Positions 7,832 through 15,153 of a stretch of 64,000 nt of DNA are shown one piece after another. Source of the DNA: Paenisporosarcina sp049671445 (GTDB lineage Bacteria > Bacillota > Bacilli > Bacillales_A > Planococcaceae); NCBI RefSeq assembly GCF_049671445.1, contig NZ_JBATUX010000118.1:1-64000 (forward strand), in the 5' to 3' direction. The first letter of the stretch is position 1, and every line of letters starts with the position of its first letter. The notes beneath the pieces were generated by a model, which worked only from the letters and a program-made list of their open reading frames with translations, made no database searches and was not told where the DNA came from. Both the position numbers and the translations under genes were made by a program.

Positions 7832-8392
7832 ATGAGAGTAATATCTGGAACACGCAAAGGTCTTCCTTTAAAAGCAGTGCCAGGATCAGGTACCAGACCA
7901 ACAACCGATAAAGTGAAAGAATCGATTTTTAATATGATAGGACCTTATTTTGATGGTGGACTTGCTGTTGATTTATTTGCAGGGAGTGGTGGACTTGGCA
8001 TCGAATCCCTCAGTCGAGGAATTGACACATGTATTTTTATTGAAAAAGATCCTCGGGCCATCCCAACTATTTATGAAAATTTAAAAAAATGTAAACTAGA
8101 AGATCAAGCAGAAGTATATAAAGCAGATGCTTCGAGAGCTATAAAAGCACTAGAAAAGAGACAAGCTAAGGTAGATTTATTATTCCTTGATCCACCTTAC
8201 GAAAAAGTTGGCTATTATGAATTAATAAATCAATTCGTAGAGAAAAATTTGCTAACTGACAATGCCATCATTCTTTGTGAACACGAAAAAGGAGTAGATC
8301 TTCAAAATCAATATGGAGCGTTTACTCTGTCAAGAAAAGAACTTTATGGGAGCACCATCATTTCGATTTATCGACAGGAAGAAGGACAATGA
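7832..8392 (+). CDS. rsmD: 16S rRNA (guanine966-N2)-methyltransferase RsmD
   Basis: A 186-residue Rossmann-fold SAM-dependent methyltransferase (YlbH). It methylates N2 of G966 (E. coli numbering) in 16S rRNA during 30S assembly. It shows the RVISGTRKG start, SAM-binding DLFAGSGG (47-54) and catalytic DPPY (120-123). The SD AAGGAGG is 7 nt before the ATG. It is directly followed, one base after the stop, by coaD, as in other Firmicutes. Confidence 0.95.
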   Translation: MRVISGTRKGLPLKAVPGSGTRPTTDKVKESIFNMIGPYFDGGLAVDLFAGSGGLGIESLSRGIDTCIFIEKDPRAIPTIYENLKKCKLEDQAEVYKADASRAIKALEKRQAKVDLLFLDPPYEKVGYYELINQFVEKNLLTDNAIILCEHEKGVDLQNQYGAFTLSRKELYGSTIISIYRQEEGQ

Positions 8393-8393
8393 C

Positions 8394-8879
8394 ATGACTA
8401 AGATTGCAGTAGTGCCAGGCAGTTTTGACCCCGTTACATTTGGTCATTTAGATATTATTAAACGTGGTGCATCCGTCTTTGATGAAATACATGTAGTCGT
8501 GTTAAATAATTCGTCTAAAAAACCTTTATTTACGGTGGAAGAACGAATGGCATTAATTAGCGAAGTGACGTCAACATTACCGAATGTTCATGTTGACTCC
8601 TTTTCTGGATTGCTTGTTGACTATGCTAATAAAGTAAATGCTCACGCAATTGTGCGTGGGTTAAGAGCTGTATCAGATTTTGAATATGAAATGCAAATCA
8701 CATCGATGAACAGAGTTCTTGATGAAAAAATCGAAACGTTCTTTATCATGACGAATAATCAATATTCGTTTCTTAGTTCGAGCATCGTAAAAGAAGTAGC
8801 TAAATATGGTGGGAACATTTCTGAGCTTGTCCCTAAACAAGTAGAAGCGGCCTTGAAAATGAAATTTGGTTTTGAATAA
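8394..8879 (+). CDS. coaD: Phosphopantetheine adenylyltransferase CoaD
   Basis: A 161-residue nucleotidyltransferase catalysing 4'-phosphopantetheine + ATP to dephospho-CoA, the penultimate step of CoA synthesis. It contains SFDPVTFGH (the T/HxGH nucleotidyltransferase motif), VRGLRAVSDFEYE and the SSSIVKEV stretch. ATG 8394 lies one base after the rsmD stop; the SD GAAGGA is inside rsmD. The length matches the family (about 160). CoaBC, acting two steps earlier, is encoded at 62.7 kb. Confidence 0.95.
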   Translation: MTKIAVVPGSFDPVTFGHLDIIKRGASVFDEIHVVVLNNSSKKPLFTVEERMALISEVTSTLPNVHVDSFSGLLVDYANKVNAHAIVRGLRAVSDFEYEMQITSMNRVLDEKIETFFIMTNNQYSFLSSSIVKEVAKYGGNISELVPKQVEAALKMKFGFE

Positions 8880-8890
8880 ACAATTATCGT

Positions 8891-9192
8891 TTAACTGCTA
8901 CACAATAATCTAAAGAAAAAGAGTTGGACTTGTGACCTTGTCACTTGAACGACTCTTTTTTTATAGATCATTCTAAGTCGGGTGTGCGTCTCAGGCAATC
9001 TTTCAAACCGGAAGTACACAATAGCATTCACTGAGTAACAGGTCTCCAGTCCGCTTTGGACGCTTAACCTCCTGCAAAATAATCTAAAGGACAAGTTTGT
9101 GAATGCTTCACTTCACCCAACTCTTTTTTACAGATCATCCTGCGGCGGGTGTACATCCCACGCTCCCTTGCAGCCTGAACGTACACAGTACT
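8891..9192. repeat. Two degenerate direct copies of a ~130-bp non-coding segment
   Basis: The segments 8891-9030 and 9063-9192 align along their length. They share AATAATCTAAAG, ACTCTTTTTT, AGATCAT, CGGGTGT and GTACACA in the same order, with about 172 bp between equivalent points. The first copy carries the coaD terminator; the second keeps the T-run but only a weak stem. No credible ORF is present. Confidence 0.65.
8916..8963 (+). terminator. Rho-independent terminator after coaD
   Basis: An interrupted stem (AAAAAGAGT ... ACTCTTTTT) encloses a second stem GTGAC-CTT-GTCAC and runs into seven T. It also forms part of the first copy of the degenerate repeat described separately. Confidence 0.8.
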
Positions 9193-9240
9193 TTTGGTTT
9201 GGTTAACTAAAGATTAGAAGGCTTCTTTAAGTAGATGTTC

Positions 9241-9262
9241 GGTCGAAGATGCAATTTCGACC
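9241..9262. repeat. Short perfect inverted repeat
   Basis: GGTCGAA and TTCGACC are separated by 8 bases in the non-coding stretch between coaD and ylbJ. There is no T-run, so it is not an obvious terminator; its role is unknown. Confidence 0.5.
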
Positions 9263-9324
9263 TTATTCTGCTTCATTTATGTTTGCTATTAAAGAATACA
9301 GTTGATATAAAAACATACAAAAGA

Positions 9325-9487
9325 GTTCATTTGCGCCTAGAATGCCGCAAGAAAGAAAAAGACCAAGGTTGGTCTTTTTCTTTGCGACGAGTAATCGCAG
9401 GAGCAGCTCTTTGAAGAATGAGACCCATAAGTATGTGGATTTCATACTTGTGGGCTCATGCGAAACGTGCGGCCAGCGCAAATGAAC
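9325..9487. repeat. Structured non-coding repeat element (family also at 45.9 kb)
   Basis: The element is bounded by a 12-bp inverted repeat (GTTCATTTGCGC / GCGCAAATGAAC). It contains a 13-bp perfect hairpin at 9352-9383 (AAAGAAAAAGACC stem) followed by CTTTGCGACGAGTAATCGC, and another hairpin around 9424-9454 (AAGTATG / CATACTT within CCCA / TGGG). The sequence after the first hairpin is almost identical to 46024-46049, while the hairpin arms differ. The other 100-150 bp on each side, up to ylbJ at 9592, show nothing further. Confidence 0.65.
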
Positions 9488-9591
9488 GATAAAGAACATT
9501 AGAATCCGGAACTTGAAACTTTTATTCATTACGATACGTCTACAAGTAAGTTAAAAGATTCGTAGGTTGGCTTATAGAAAAAATGAGGATC

Positions 9592-10482
9592 TTATAGAAA
9601 AAGATAACAACTTCCTACAAATAGTAGAAAATGTAGTAAGCGATAAAAAACATAAGGTTTTAAAGAAAGTTTAGCTGATTTAGCCAACACCATGATTTGC
9701 ATATGTATACTCAAGCCATTGAATGATAGGATGCTAACAACTAAAAGAGGGAAGAACGTTTCCATCTTAAACAATTGATGAGCTATTTCTAATCCAGCAG
9801 TCATTTCAAACAACGAATAGATAAAGACAGATACTTCATGAGGTACCCCATTAAATATTACTCTAATAATTTCTCTTATGACGGTACTGATTGTTGTAAA
9901 GAAGACAACGGTTGTTGCGACCAATAGTAGAATCGAGGCTGTTTGATTAATGCCTTCACTTAATGGAGAAGTGACGGGTTTAACAATTTGATTATTTTTA
10001 ACGATTTTTGGCATGGGTACGAATAGATGGAGAAACACTAAAAACATCAGATTGATACTATGCAGAATTAGCAAAAGGACGATTCCTGAATGGGCAGAAG
10101 AAAGAAACTGGGCTCCAACTACTCCGACAATAAACATGGGACTGGGTGCATGACAGATTCCGAGCAAGTGGCTCGCATGTTTTTTACTGATCATACTTGA
10201 CTGTGTAAGCGTTGAAATTGTAGCAGCTCCGGTAGGGAACCCACCAAATGCCCCAATGGCATAGATTTTGATGCTATTGCTGACATGAGACTGCCATTTG
10301 TTTTTCTTATATAGTTCATACAATAACCATTGGGAAACCACCAGGTAAGGCAATAAATAGGGTAAAAGTCTCTTTAAAAAGACTTCAAGTCCTAATTGTG
10401 CTCCTTGGTGAGCAATACCTGGCATAAAAATAAATAGTGTCATGAGAAACCAACAAATGAATAAAATGGTCTTGTGTAGCAT
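9592..10482 (-). CDS. ylbJ: Sporulation integral membrane protein YlbJ
   Basis: A 296-residue polytopic membrane protein with about eight hydrophobic segments and the Gate/nucleoside-recognition signature region GAFGGFPTGAATISTL and HLLGICHAPSPMFIVGVVG. Both its position after coaD and its sequence fit YlbJ, a mother-cell sporulation membrane protein needed for normal spore cortex or spore maturation in B. subtilis. It is shorter than the roughly 400 residues I remember for YlbJ. The start at 10482 has SD CGAGGAAA. It is divergent from ylbL. Confidence 0.8.
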   Translation of the reverse strand: MLHKTILFICWFLMTLFIFMPGIAHQGAQLGLEVFLKRLLPYLLPYLVVSQWLLYELYKKNKWQSHVSNSIKIYAIGAFGGFPTGAATISTLTQSSMISKKHASHLLGICHAPSPMFIVGVVGAQFLSSAHSGIVLLLILHSINLMFLVFLHLFVPMPKIVKNNQIVKPVTSPLSEGINQTASILLLVATTVVFFTTISTVIREIIRVIFNGVPHEVSVFIYSLFEMTAGLEIAHQLFKMETFFPLLVVSILSFNGLSIHMQIMVLAKSAKLSLKPYVFYRLLHFLLFVGSCYLFL

Positions 10483-10507
10483 GCGGAATTTCCTCGTTTC
10501 AACCGTT

Positions 10508-10537
10508 TTGTCAGAAGTAAAGTGAAAGTGCTACACT
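10508..10537 (+). promoter_or_regulatory. Candidate sigma-A promoter for ylbL
   Basis: TTGTCA-N18-TACACT lies about 45 nt upstream of the ylbL start. The -35 is 5/6 and the -10 is 4/6. Confidence 0.45.
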
Positions 10538-10582
10538 ATATATATGCACAAAGAACGCTTGTCAGCATGGAGGTGGATAAAC

Positions 10583-11635
10583 ATGTTTAAGAAAAGTACA
10601 ATTGGCTTTTTATTAATCTGTATTTTATTGATTAGCGCTAGTTTTTATCCAGTCGATGCCTACATCACAAAACCAGGTGGAGCTTATCCACTAGAACCAC
10701 TCGTAAGTGTCCAAGGTGGAGACGAAGATGATAATGGGTCAATGAGTTTAATGACTATCGCTTTATCAAAAGCGACGCCATTAACTTATGCATGGGCTAA
10801 AGTGTCAGATGAACAAAAAATACTGGAAACGAATCAAGTGAGAAATCCAGATGAAGATGATGAAGAATATAATGTTCGCCAACTCCATCTCATGTCACAG
10901 TCGCAGTTCAATGCTATCCAAGCTGCATTTGAAAAAGCAGGAAAGCCATATGAAGTCACAACAAAAGGCGTGTTTATTTTAAATGTATTACCTGGTGGTG
11001 CTGCTGATGGATTGCTTAAAGCTGGAGATCGTATCATTAAGCTGGATGAAGTGGTGAGTGATAATCAACAAGATTTAGTCGACTATTTGGGGGAAAAGAA
11101 TGTAGGAGATATCGTCACCTTACAAGTAGAACGTGAAGGCGAAATCGAGTCAGTAGAAGTGGAACTAAAACCAATCCCGAGTGAAGTCAGTCGAGCTGGT
11201 TTAGGTATTTCATTTACAGAAGACAAAGAAATTACTACTACGCCAAAAGTAAATATTAGTGCAGATGATATTGGCGGGCCTTCAGCAGGACTGATGTTTA
11301 CATTAGAAATTCTGAACCAACTAATGGATGAAGACTTAACAAAAGGCTATAACGTGGCAGGAACAGGCACGATGCAAGAAACCGGTGAAGTTGGGCGGAT
11401 TGGTGGAATTGATTTAAAAGTAATTGCTGCACATGAAGCGGATATCGAGATTTTCTTTGCACCTGATGACGAGTTACCAGAGGAAGTTTTGAAAAATAAT
11501 CCTTCTCTTCGCTCGAACTATTTGGAAGCACAAGAAGTTGCGGAGAATATAGGCACGACCATGAAGATCGTGCCAGTAAAAACACTTGATGATGCATTAA
11601 CGTATTTAGAAAAAATGGAAACGAAAAAAGATTAA
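10583..11635 (+). CDS. ylbL: Membrane-anchored PDZ/Lon-like (S16) protease YlbL (DdcP)
   Basis: A 350-residue protein with an N-terminal membrane anchor (residues 4-20), a PDZ domain (about 125-195) and a C-terminal Lon-type S16 protease domain. The catalytic dyad is visible as Ser234 in GGPSAG and Lys279 in GGIDLKV. In B. subtilis YlbL/DdcP acts extracellularly on the DNA-damage cell-division inhibitor YneA. ATG 10583 is preceded by GGAGGTGG; the ATG at 10544 has no SD. The stop overlaps the convergent tmcAL stop by 4 bp. Confidence 0.9.
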   Translation: MFKKSTIGFLLICILLISASFYPVDAYITKPGGAYPLEPLVSVQGGDEDDNGSMSLMTIALSKATPLTYAWAKVSDEQKILETNQVRNPDEDDEEYNVRQLHLMSQSQFNAIQAAFEKAGKPYEVTTKGVFILNVLPGGAADGLLKAGDRIIKLDEVVSDNQQDLVDYLGEKNVGDIVTLQVEREGEIESVEVELKPIPSEVSRAGLGISFTEDKEITTTPKVNISADDIGGPSAGLMFTLEILNQLMDEDLTKGYNVAGTGTMQETGEVGRIGGIDLKVIAAHEADIEIFFAPDDELPEEVLKNNPSLRSNYLEAQEVAENIGTTMKIVPVKTLDDALTYLEKMETKKD

Positions 11636-12843
11636 ATGATAATCGGACGCTTGCGATAGTCTAAACCAATTGGTCGTTCTATTTTAGGCGATTGTAGTCC
11701 CAATTGATATAAATCTGTTGCTATAATATCTAAATCTAATAAAGAGTCTTTTGTTGCTGCAGCTCGACTAACGAGCGGCAACGAAAGACTTTTTTTCTTT
11801 TGATTTAAATATCGTTGACCGTTATGTGTCATGCCAAGTACACGTAGATAGGTCGGATTTGGATGTGAATTAAGTGCTTCCCATGTAAATCCTGTATAAA
11901 TATGTGTGAGCATACGTTGTATACGTGTCCAAGTGTATCGTTTGGATTTAACGTGTGTCATGAATTCTTCAAACGTTTCGCTTTTGATAGCGGCTTCGTA
12001 TATTAAATGCTCGATGCCTTCTGTCACTTCTGCGTAAGAAGCGAGTTCTTTTACAGATGAACGAATGATGGTAAATCGAAGGAGTGGCCAAAATTGTGGC
12101 CAACTACCAAACACACCAACAGAATCTTTCCATTTTACTAAATGGTCAAGTGATGTTTGAGGCATGAAGTTCGCCAACGCATCGATTGATCCTTCTTCGA
12201 AAATAGCCTTACGAATGCCAGTGGCGCTAGCTATTGATTGGCTTTCATCAACATCGTCATGGTAATTAGCAACTATTCTTTGGATTGTATAAGGCTTCAA
12301 ACGAGCGTTCATTTGATATGCTGCTTCTACATAATGATAACCAAGAATATTGTTTGGTTTTGATAAGTCCACCAACTGTAGGTTTGTTTCTTTAGTTATT
12401 TCAGCGTAGGACTGATTTAAAGCTTTGGGATAACTTAAACCAAGTTTCATGTATTGTTTAATCAAATTTTGGTAAGTCTGTTGTTGTGATGAAATGACTT
12501 CATATGTGTTAGTAAAGGGTTCAATTGTACCTTCTTCACTGCCAAAACAAAATGCATCACATCCAATGGCTTCTAATAATGCAATAGACCCACGTGCAAA
12601 GTCACTGGCTTGTGCTGTAGCAAATACGTAAGGAAGTTCGATAACGAGGTCTACGCCAGCTTTTAAGGCCATTTCAGCGCGAGTCCATTTATCCACAAGG
12701 GCAGGTTCGCCTCGTTGCAAAAAATTTCCGCTCATAACAGCAATAATAATCTCTGACGCTGTTTTATTACGGGATTCTTTGATATGATAGAAGTGTCCGT
12801 TATGAAACGGATTATGTTCGACGACTATACCAGTTGCTTTCAA
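11632..12843 (-). CDS. tmcAL: tRNA(Met) cytidine acetate ligase TmcAL
   Basis: A 403-residue protein (YlbM) that acetylates the wobble cytidine C34 of elongator tRNA-Met using acetate and ATP. The nucleotidyltransferase-like N-terminus carries GIVVEHNPFHNGH (5-17), with SGNFLQRGEPA and DLVIELPYVFATAQASDFA after it. The start codon is TTG at 12843 with SD AAGGGGG 8 nt upstream; no better ATG exists. It is transcribed divergently from the DUF177-rpmF operon. Confidence 0.95.
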   Translation of the reverse strand: MKATGIVVEHNPFHNGHFYHIKESRNKTASEIIIAVMSGNFLQRGEPALVDKWTRAEMALKAGVDLVIELPYVFATAQASDFARGSIALLEAIGCDAFCFGSEEGTIEPFTNTYEVISSQQQTYQNLIKQYMKLGLSYPKALNQSYAEITKETNLQLVDLSKPNNILGYHYVEAAYQMNARLKPYTIQRIVANYHDDVDESQSIASATGIRKAIFEEGSIDALANFMPQTSLDHLVKWKDSVGVFGSWPQFWPLLRFTIIRSSVKELASYAEVTEGIEHLIYEAAIKSETFEEFMTHVKSKRYTWTRIQRMLTHIYTGFTWEALNSHPNPTYLRVLGMTHNGQRYLNQKKKSLSLPLVSRAAATKDSLLDLDIIATDLYQLGLQSPKIERPIGLDYRKRPIII

Positions 12844-12871
12844 GATTGTGACCCCCTTATCATATTAATTG

Positions 12872-12900
12872 ATTATACGGGTCAAAATATGGAGTGACAA
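12872..12900 (-). promoter_or_regulatory. Sigma-A promoter for tmcAL
   Basis: The minus strand reads TTGTCA-N17-TATAAT (5/6 and 6/6), ending 29 nt before the TTG start. It is back to back with the ylbN promoter 10 bp away. Confidence 0.75.
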
Positions 12901-12909
12901 GAAATTATC

Positions 12910-12938
12910 TTGACATCTAATTTCCTGCATTATATAAT
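12910..12938 (+). promoter_or_regulatory. Consensus sigma-A promoter for ylbN-rpmF
   Basis: A perfect TTGACA-N17-TATAAT lies 30 nt upstream of the DUF177 gene. It is one of the strongest-looking promoters in the window, fitting a ribosomal protein operon. Confidence 0.85.
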
Positions 12939-12967
12939 CAACTTTGTTGTCTTGAGGTGATAAACGA

Positions 12968-13498
12968 ATGAAATGGGCAATTCATCAACTATCTAAATAT
13001 CGCCATGACGGGATGCCAATTGACGAAATGGTCCAATTGGATGAAGTTATGACACGTAACCCGGACATCCGGAAAATCTCACCCGTTCATGTAAAAGGGC
13101 ATTGCACATTTGGTGCAGCGCAAATGACTTGTCATTTTCAACTTACAGGCACCCTTACTTTACCATGTGCTCGCACGTGGGAAGATGTTGAGTATCCGTT
13201 TGAGATTCAAACAGATGAACTTTTTAGTTGGTCAGAGGCACATAAGGAAGACGATGGTGATATTCATATTGTAGAAGGCGATGTTATAAATGTCGATCCG
13301 ATACTTGAAGAATTAATTATAGTCGAAATCCCTATACAAGTGTTTAAGGAAGGTGCAGAGCATCAACCGATACCTGGCGGCAAAAACTGGTCGTACTTAA
13401 CAGATGAGGAATTGGCTGCAAAAGAAGAAAATGAACCTAAAAAATCGGATCCTAGACTTGCTGATTTAGCAAAGTATTTTGATCAAACAGACGAATAA
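12968..13498 (+). CDS. ylbN: YceD/DUF177 family protein YlbN
   Basis: A 176-residue acidic protein of the YceD (DUF177) family, implicated in 23S rRNA accumulation and characteristically encoded just before rpmF. It shows the family TLPCARTWEDVEYPF stretch, the DVINVDPILEELIIVEIP region and a charged C-terminus ending DPRLADLAKYF. It shares a consensus promoter and a 23-bp gap with rpmF, so the two are cotranscribed. Confidence 0.9.
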   Translation: MKWAIHQLSKYRHDGMPIDEMVQLDEVMTRNPDIRKISPVHVKGHCTFGAAQMTCHFQLTGTLTLPCARTWEDVEYPFEIQTDELFSWSEAHKEDDGDIHIVEGDVINVDPILEELIIVEIPIQVFKEGAEHQPIPGGKNWSYLTDEELAAKEENEPKKSDPRLADLAKYFDQTDE

Positions 13499-13521
13499 CG
13501 ATCTGTAAGGAGGTGCCACCA

Positions 13522-13698
13522 ATGGCTGTACCGTTTAGAAAGACTTCTAAAACAGTAAAAAGAAAACGTCGTACGCATTTCAAATTATCTCTACCTGGAA
13601 TGGTAGCTTGCCCAAACTGTGGTGAATCGAAATTGGCTCACCATGTTTGTAAATCATGCGGACATTACAAAGGGAAAGAAGTTGTAGCGAGCAAATAA
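13522..13698 (+). CDS. rpmF: 50S ribosomal protein bL32
   Basis: A 58-residue basic protein starting MAVPFRKTSKTVKRKRR. It has an intact zinc ribbon, CPNC and CKSC, so it is the zinc-containing (C+) form of L32. ATG 13522 is chosen because AAGGAGGTG is 5 nt upstream. It follows ylbN in one operon and is followed by a terminator. Confidence 0.97.
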   Translation: MAVPFRKTSKTVKRKRRTHFKLSLPGMVACPNCGESKLAHHVCKSCGHYKGKEVVASK

Positions 13699-13721
13699 TT
13701 CAGTATTTGTTCATATTAAAG

Positions 13722-13760
13722 GCTATCAGAGAGACCATGGCTCTCTGATGGTCTTTTTCT
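13722..13760 (+). terminator. Rho-independent terminator after rpmF
   Basis: A 9-bp perfect stem (ATCAGAGAG / CTCTCTGAT) is followed by GGTCTTTTTCT. Confidence 0.85.
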
Positions 13761-13784
13761 CTATTTACTAGGAGGACAATACAT

Positions 13785-14546
13785 ATGCCATATACTATTA
13801 ATCTTGAAGACAATATTTGTCGTTTCACTATTAATCGACCACAAGTCCGCAACGCAATTAATCTTGATGTTATTGTTGGTTTTGAGGAACTAATTACAGC
13901 TGTACATAATGATTCAACTATAAAGTTTGTCGTCATCACGGGTGAAGGAGACGATGCGTTTTGTTCGGGAGGCGATTTGTCGATTTTCCACGGACTACAT
14001 ACGGCAAAAGACGCGTTCCCAATGCTTGACCGAATGGCTACTGTGTTATACAAACTCGCCACACTCCCTGTGCCTGTAATTGCCCTTGTAAATGGTCATG
14101 CGGTAGGTGGTGGCTGTGAAATTGCCACTGCTTGTGACTATCGTTTAGTATCTTCACGAGCAAAGTGCGGCTTTATTCAAGGTTCTCTGGCCATTACAAG
14201 TGGTTGGGGTGGAGGCACGTTTTTATTTGAGAAGCTACCAAGACAAGATATAGCTATGCAAATGTTGAGCGAAGCAAAACCTCTGACTTCTGCTACAATG
14301 CTAGACAACGGGTGGGCGACGCAAGTTTACGAAGATAACAAAGAAATAGCCTTACAGACATTTCTTGCAGAAATGAAACAAGTAGAAACGTCCGTACATC
14401 GTGCCTATAAACAAATGCTGATTCGGAAATGGACGGGGCAAAATCTAGTAGACCAAATAAGAGAAGAAGTCCAAACTTGTTCTATACTTTGGGAAGCGGA
14501 TGAGCATCATCAGGCAGTACAAAAATTCTTAACGAAACGAAAATAA
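13785..14546 (+). CDS. Crotonase-fold (enoyl-CoA hydratase/isomerase family) protein
   Basis: A 253-residue CoA-ester-handling enzyme. Oxyanion-hole motifs are AFCSGGDL (59-65) and NGHAVGGGCEIATACDYR. The first catalytic Glu of crotonases is kept (E112), but the position of the second (Glu164 of rat crotonase) is Gln132, and a Trp (W141) precedes the conserved GG. Classical hydratase activity is therefore doubtful. From memory, the GGDL, ACDYRL and WGG pattern resembles ethylmalonyl-CoA decarboxylase (ECHDC1)-like members. The SD AGGAGG precedes the ATG. It lies upstream of the acyl-CoA carboxylase genes, separated by the rsfA-like gene. The fold is firm; the reaction is unknown. Confidence 0.8.
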   Translation: MPYTINLEDNICRFTINRPQVRNAINLDVIVGFEELITAVHNDSTIKFVVITGEGDDAFCSGGDLSIFHGLHTAKDAFPMLDRMATVLYKLATLPVPVIALVNGHAVGGGCEIATACDYRLVSSRAKCGFIQGSLAITSGWGGGTFLFEKLPRQDIAMQMLSEAKPLTSATMLDNGWATQVYEDNKEIALQTFLAEMKQVETSVHRAYKQMLIRKWTGQNLVDQIREEVQTCSILWEADEHHQAVQKFLTKRK

Positions 14547-14601
14547 CTTCTATTCTTTTTCTTCGCGCATATAGTAGAAAAAAACGCGAGGTGAAGAAGA
14601 T

Positions 14602-14982
14602 ATGACTGAAGTGAAAAGAAAAGATCAATGGACTACTGAAGATGATCATAAATTAGCAACTACAGTATTGGAAATAGTGAAAAATGGAGGCACTCAAATT
14701 CATGCATTTGAAGTGGCTGCAGAAAAACTTTCTCGAACAAAACAGGCTTGCGGTTTTAGATGGAATAAAACATTGAGACATACGTATGGACAAGACTTGA
14801 ATCATGCTAAACAAAAATATCAACATCCTATGCATACACATTTAAAACAAGCCATGTCTAGTTACGATGAATTGTTAGAAGCTCATAATAGACTCCAAAA
14901 AGAACATGCACAGTTGAAAACATTTGTTCAACAAATTCAACGTGTCTGCTCAGAAAGTCCATTACTCCATCAGAAAAATTAA
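14602..14982 (+). CDS. RsfA/YlbO family sporulation transcription regulator
   Basis: A 126-residue protein with an N-terminal Myb/SANT-like DNA-binding region (QWTTEDDHKLATTVLEIV, then KLSRTKQACGFRWNKTLR) and a C-terminal coiled coil (about 85-115). This is the layout of RsfA/YlbO prespore regulators of the sigma-F/sigma-G programme, and ylbO sits at this place in B. subtilis. It is shorter than YlbO. The SD GAGGTGAAG precedes the ATG. It is followed by its own terminator. Confidence 0.8.
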   Translation: MTEVKRKDQWTTEDDHKLATTVLEIVKNGGTQIHAFEVAAEKLSRTKQACGFRWNKTLRHTYGQDLNHAKQKYQHPMHTHLKQAMSSYDELLEAHNRLQKEHAQLKTFVQQIQRVCSESPLLHQKN

Positions 14983-14993
14983 GAGAATATAGA

Positions 14994-15039
14994 AGCTGTT
15001 TCTTTCAAGATTAAATCTTAAAAGAGGCGGCTTTTTTCT
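14994..15039 (+). terminator. Terminator after the rsfA-like gene
   Basis: A 12-bp stem with G-U pairs (AGCTGTTTCTTT / AAAGAGGCGGCT) is followed by six T. Confidence 0.8.
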
Positions 15040-15078
15040 ATATTGTTTGTGAAGTTTGAATATTTCTTCATTCAAAGC

Positions 15079-15093
15079 TTGAAATCGTTTTCA
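15079..15093 (+). promoter_or_regulatory. cre site (CcpA operator) upstream of yngHA
   Basis: TTGAAATCGTTTTCA matches the catabolite-responsive element consensus WTGNAANCGNWNNCW at every defined position. It overlaps the -35 of the candidate promoter, which predicts repression by CcpA when preferred sugars are present. Confidence 0.75.
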
Positions 15094-15106
15094 TTTTTCG
15101 TATAGA
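15079..15106 (+). promoter_or_regulatory. Candidate sigma-A promoter for the acyl-CoA carboxylase operon
   Basis: TTGAAA-N16-TATAGA, about 48 nt upstream of the yngHA start, overlaps the cre site. Both hexamers are imperfect (-35 5/6, -10 4/6). Confidence 0.4.
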
Positions 15107-15153
15107 CTATGTAGGATGGGGTTTCATGTTCAAACAACTTAGGGGGACTACAT

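Noticed and set aside
9263..9529. Possible 88-codon minus-strand gene
   Set aside because: It runs through the hairpins of the repeat element, lacks an SD and has no recognisable protein features.
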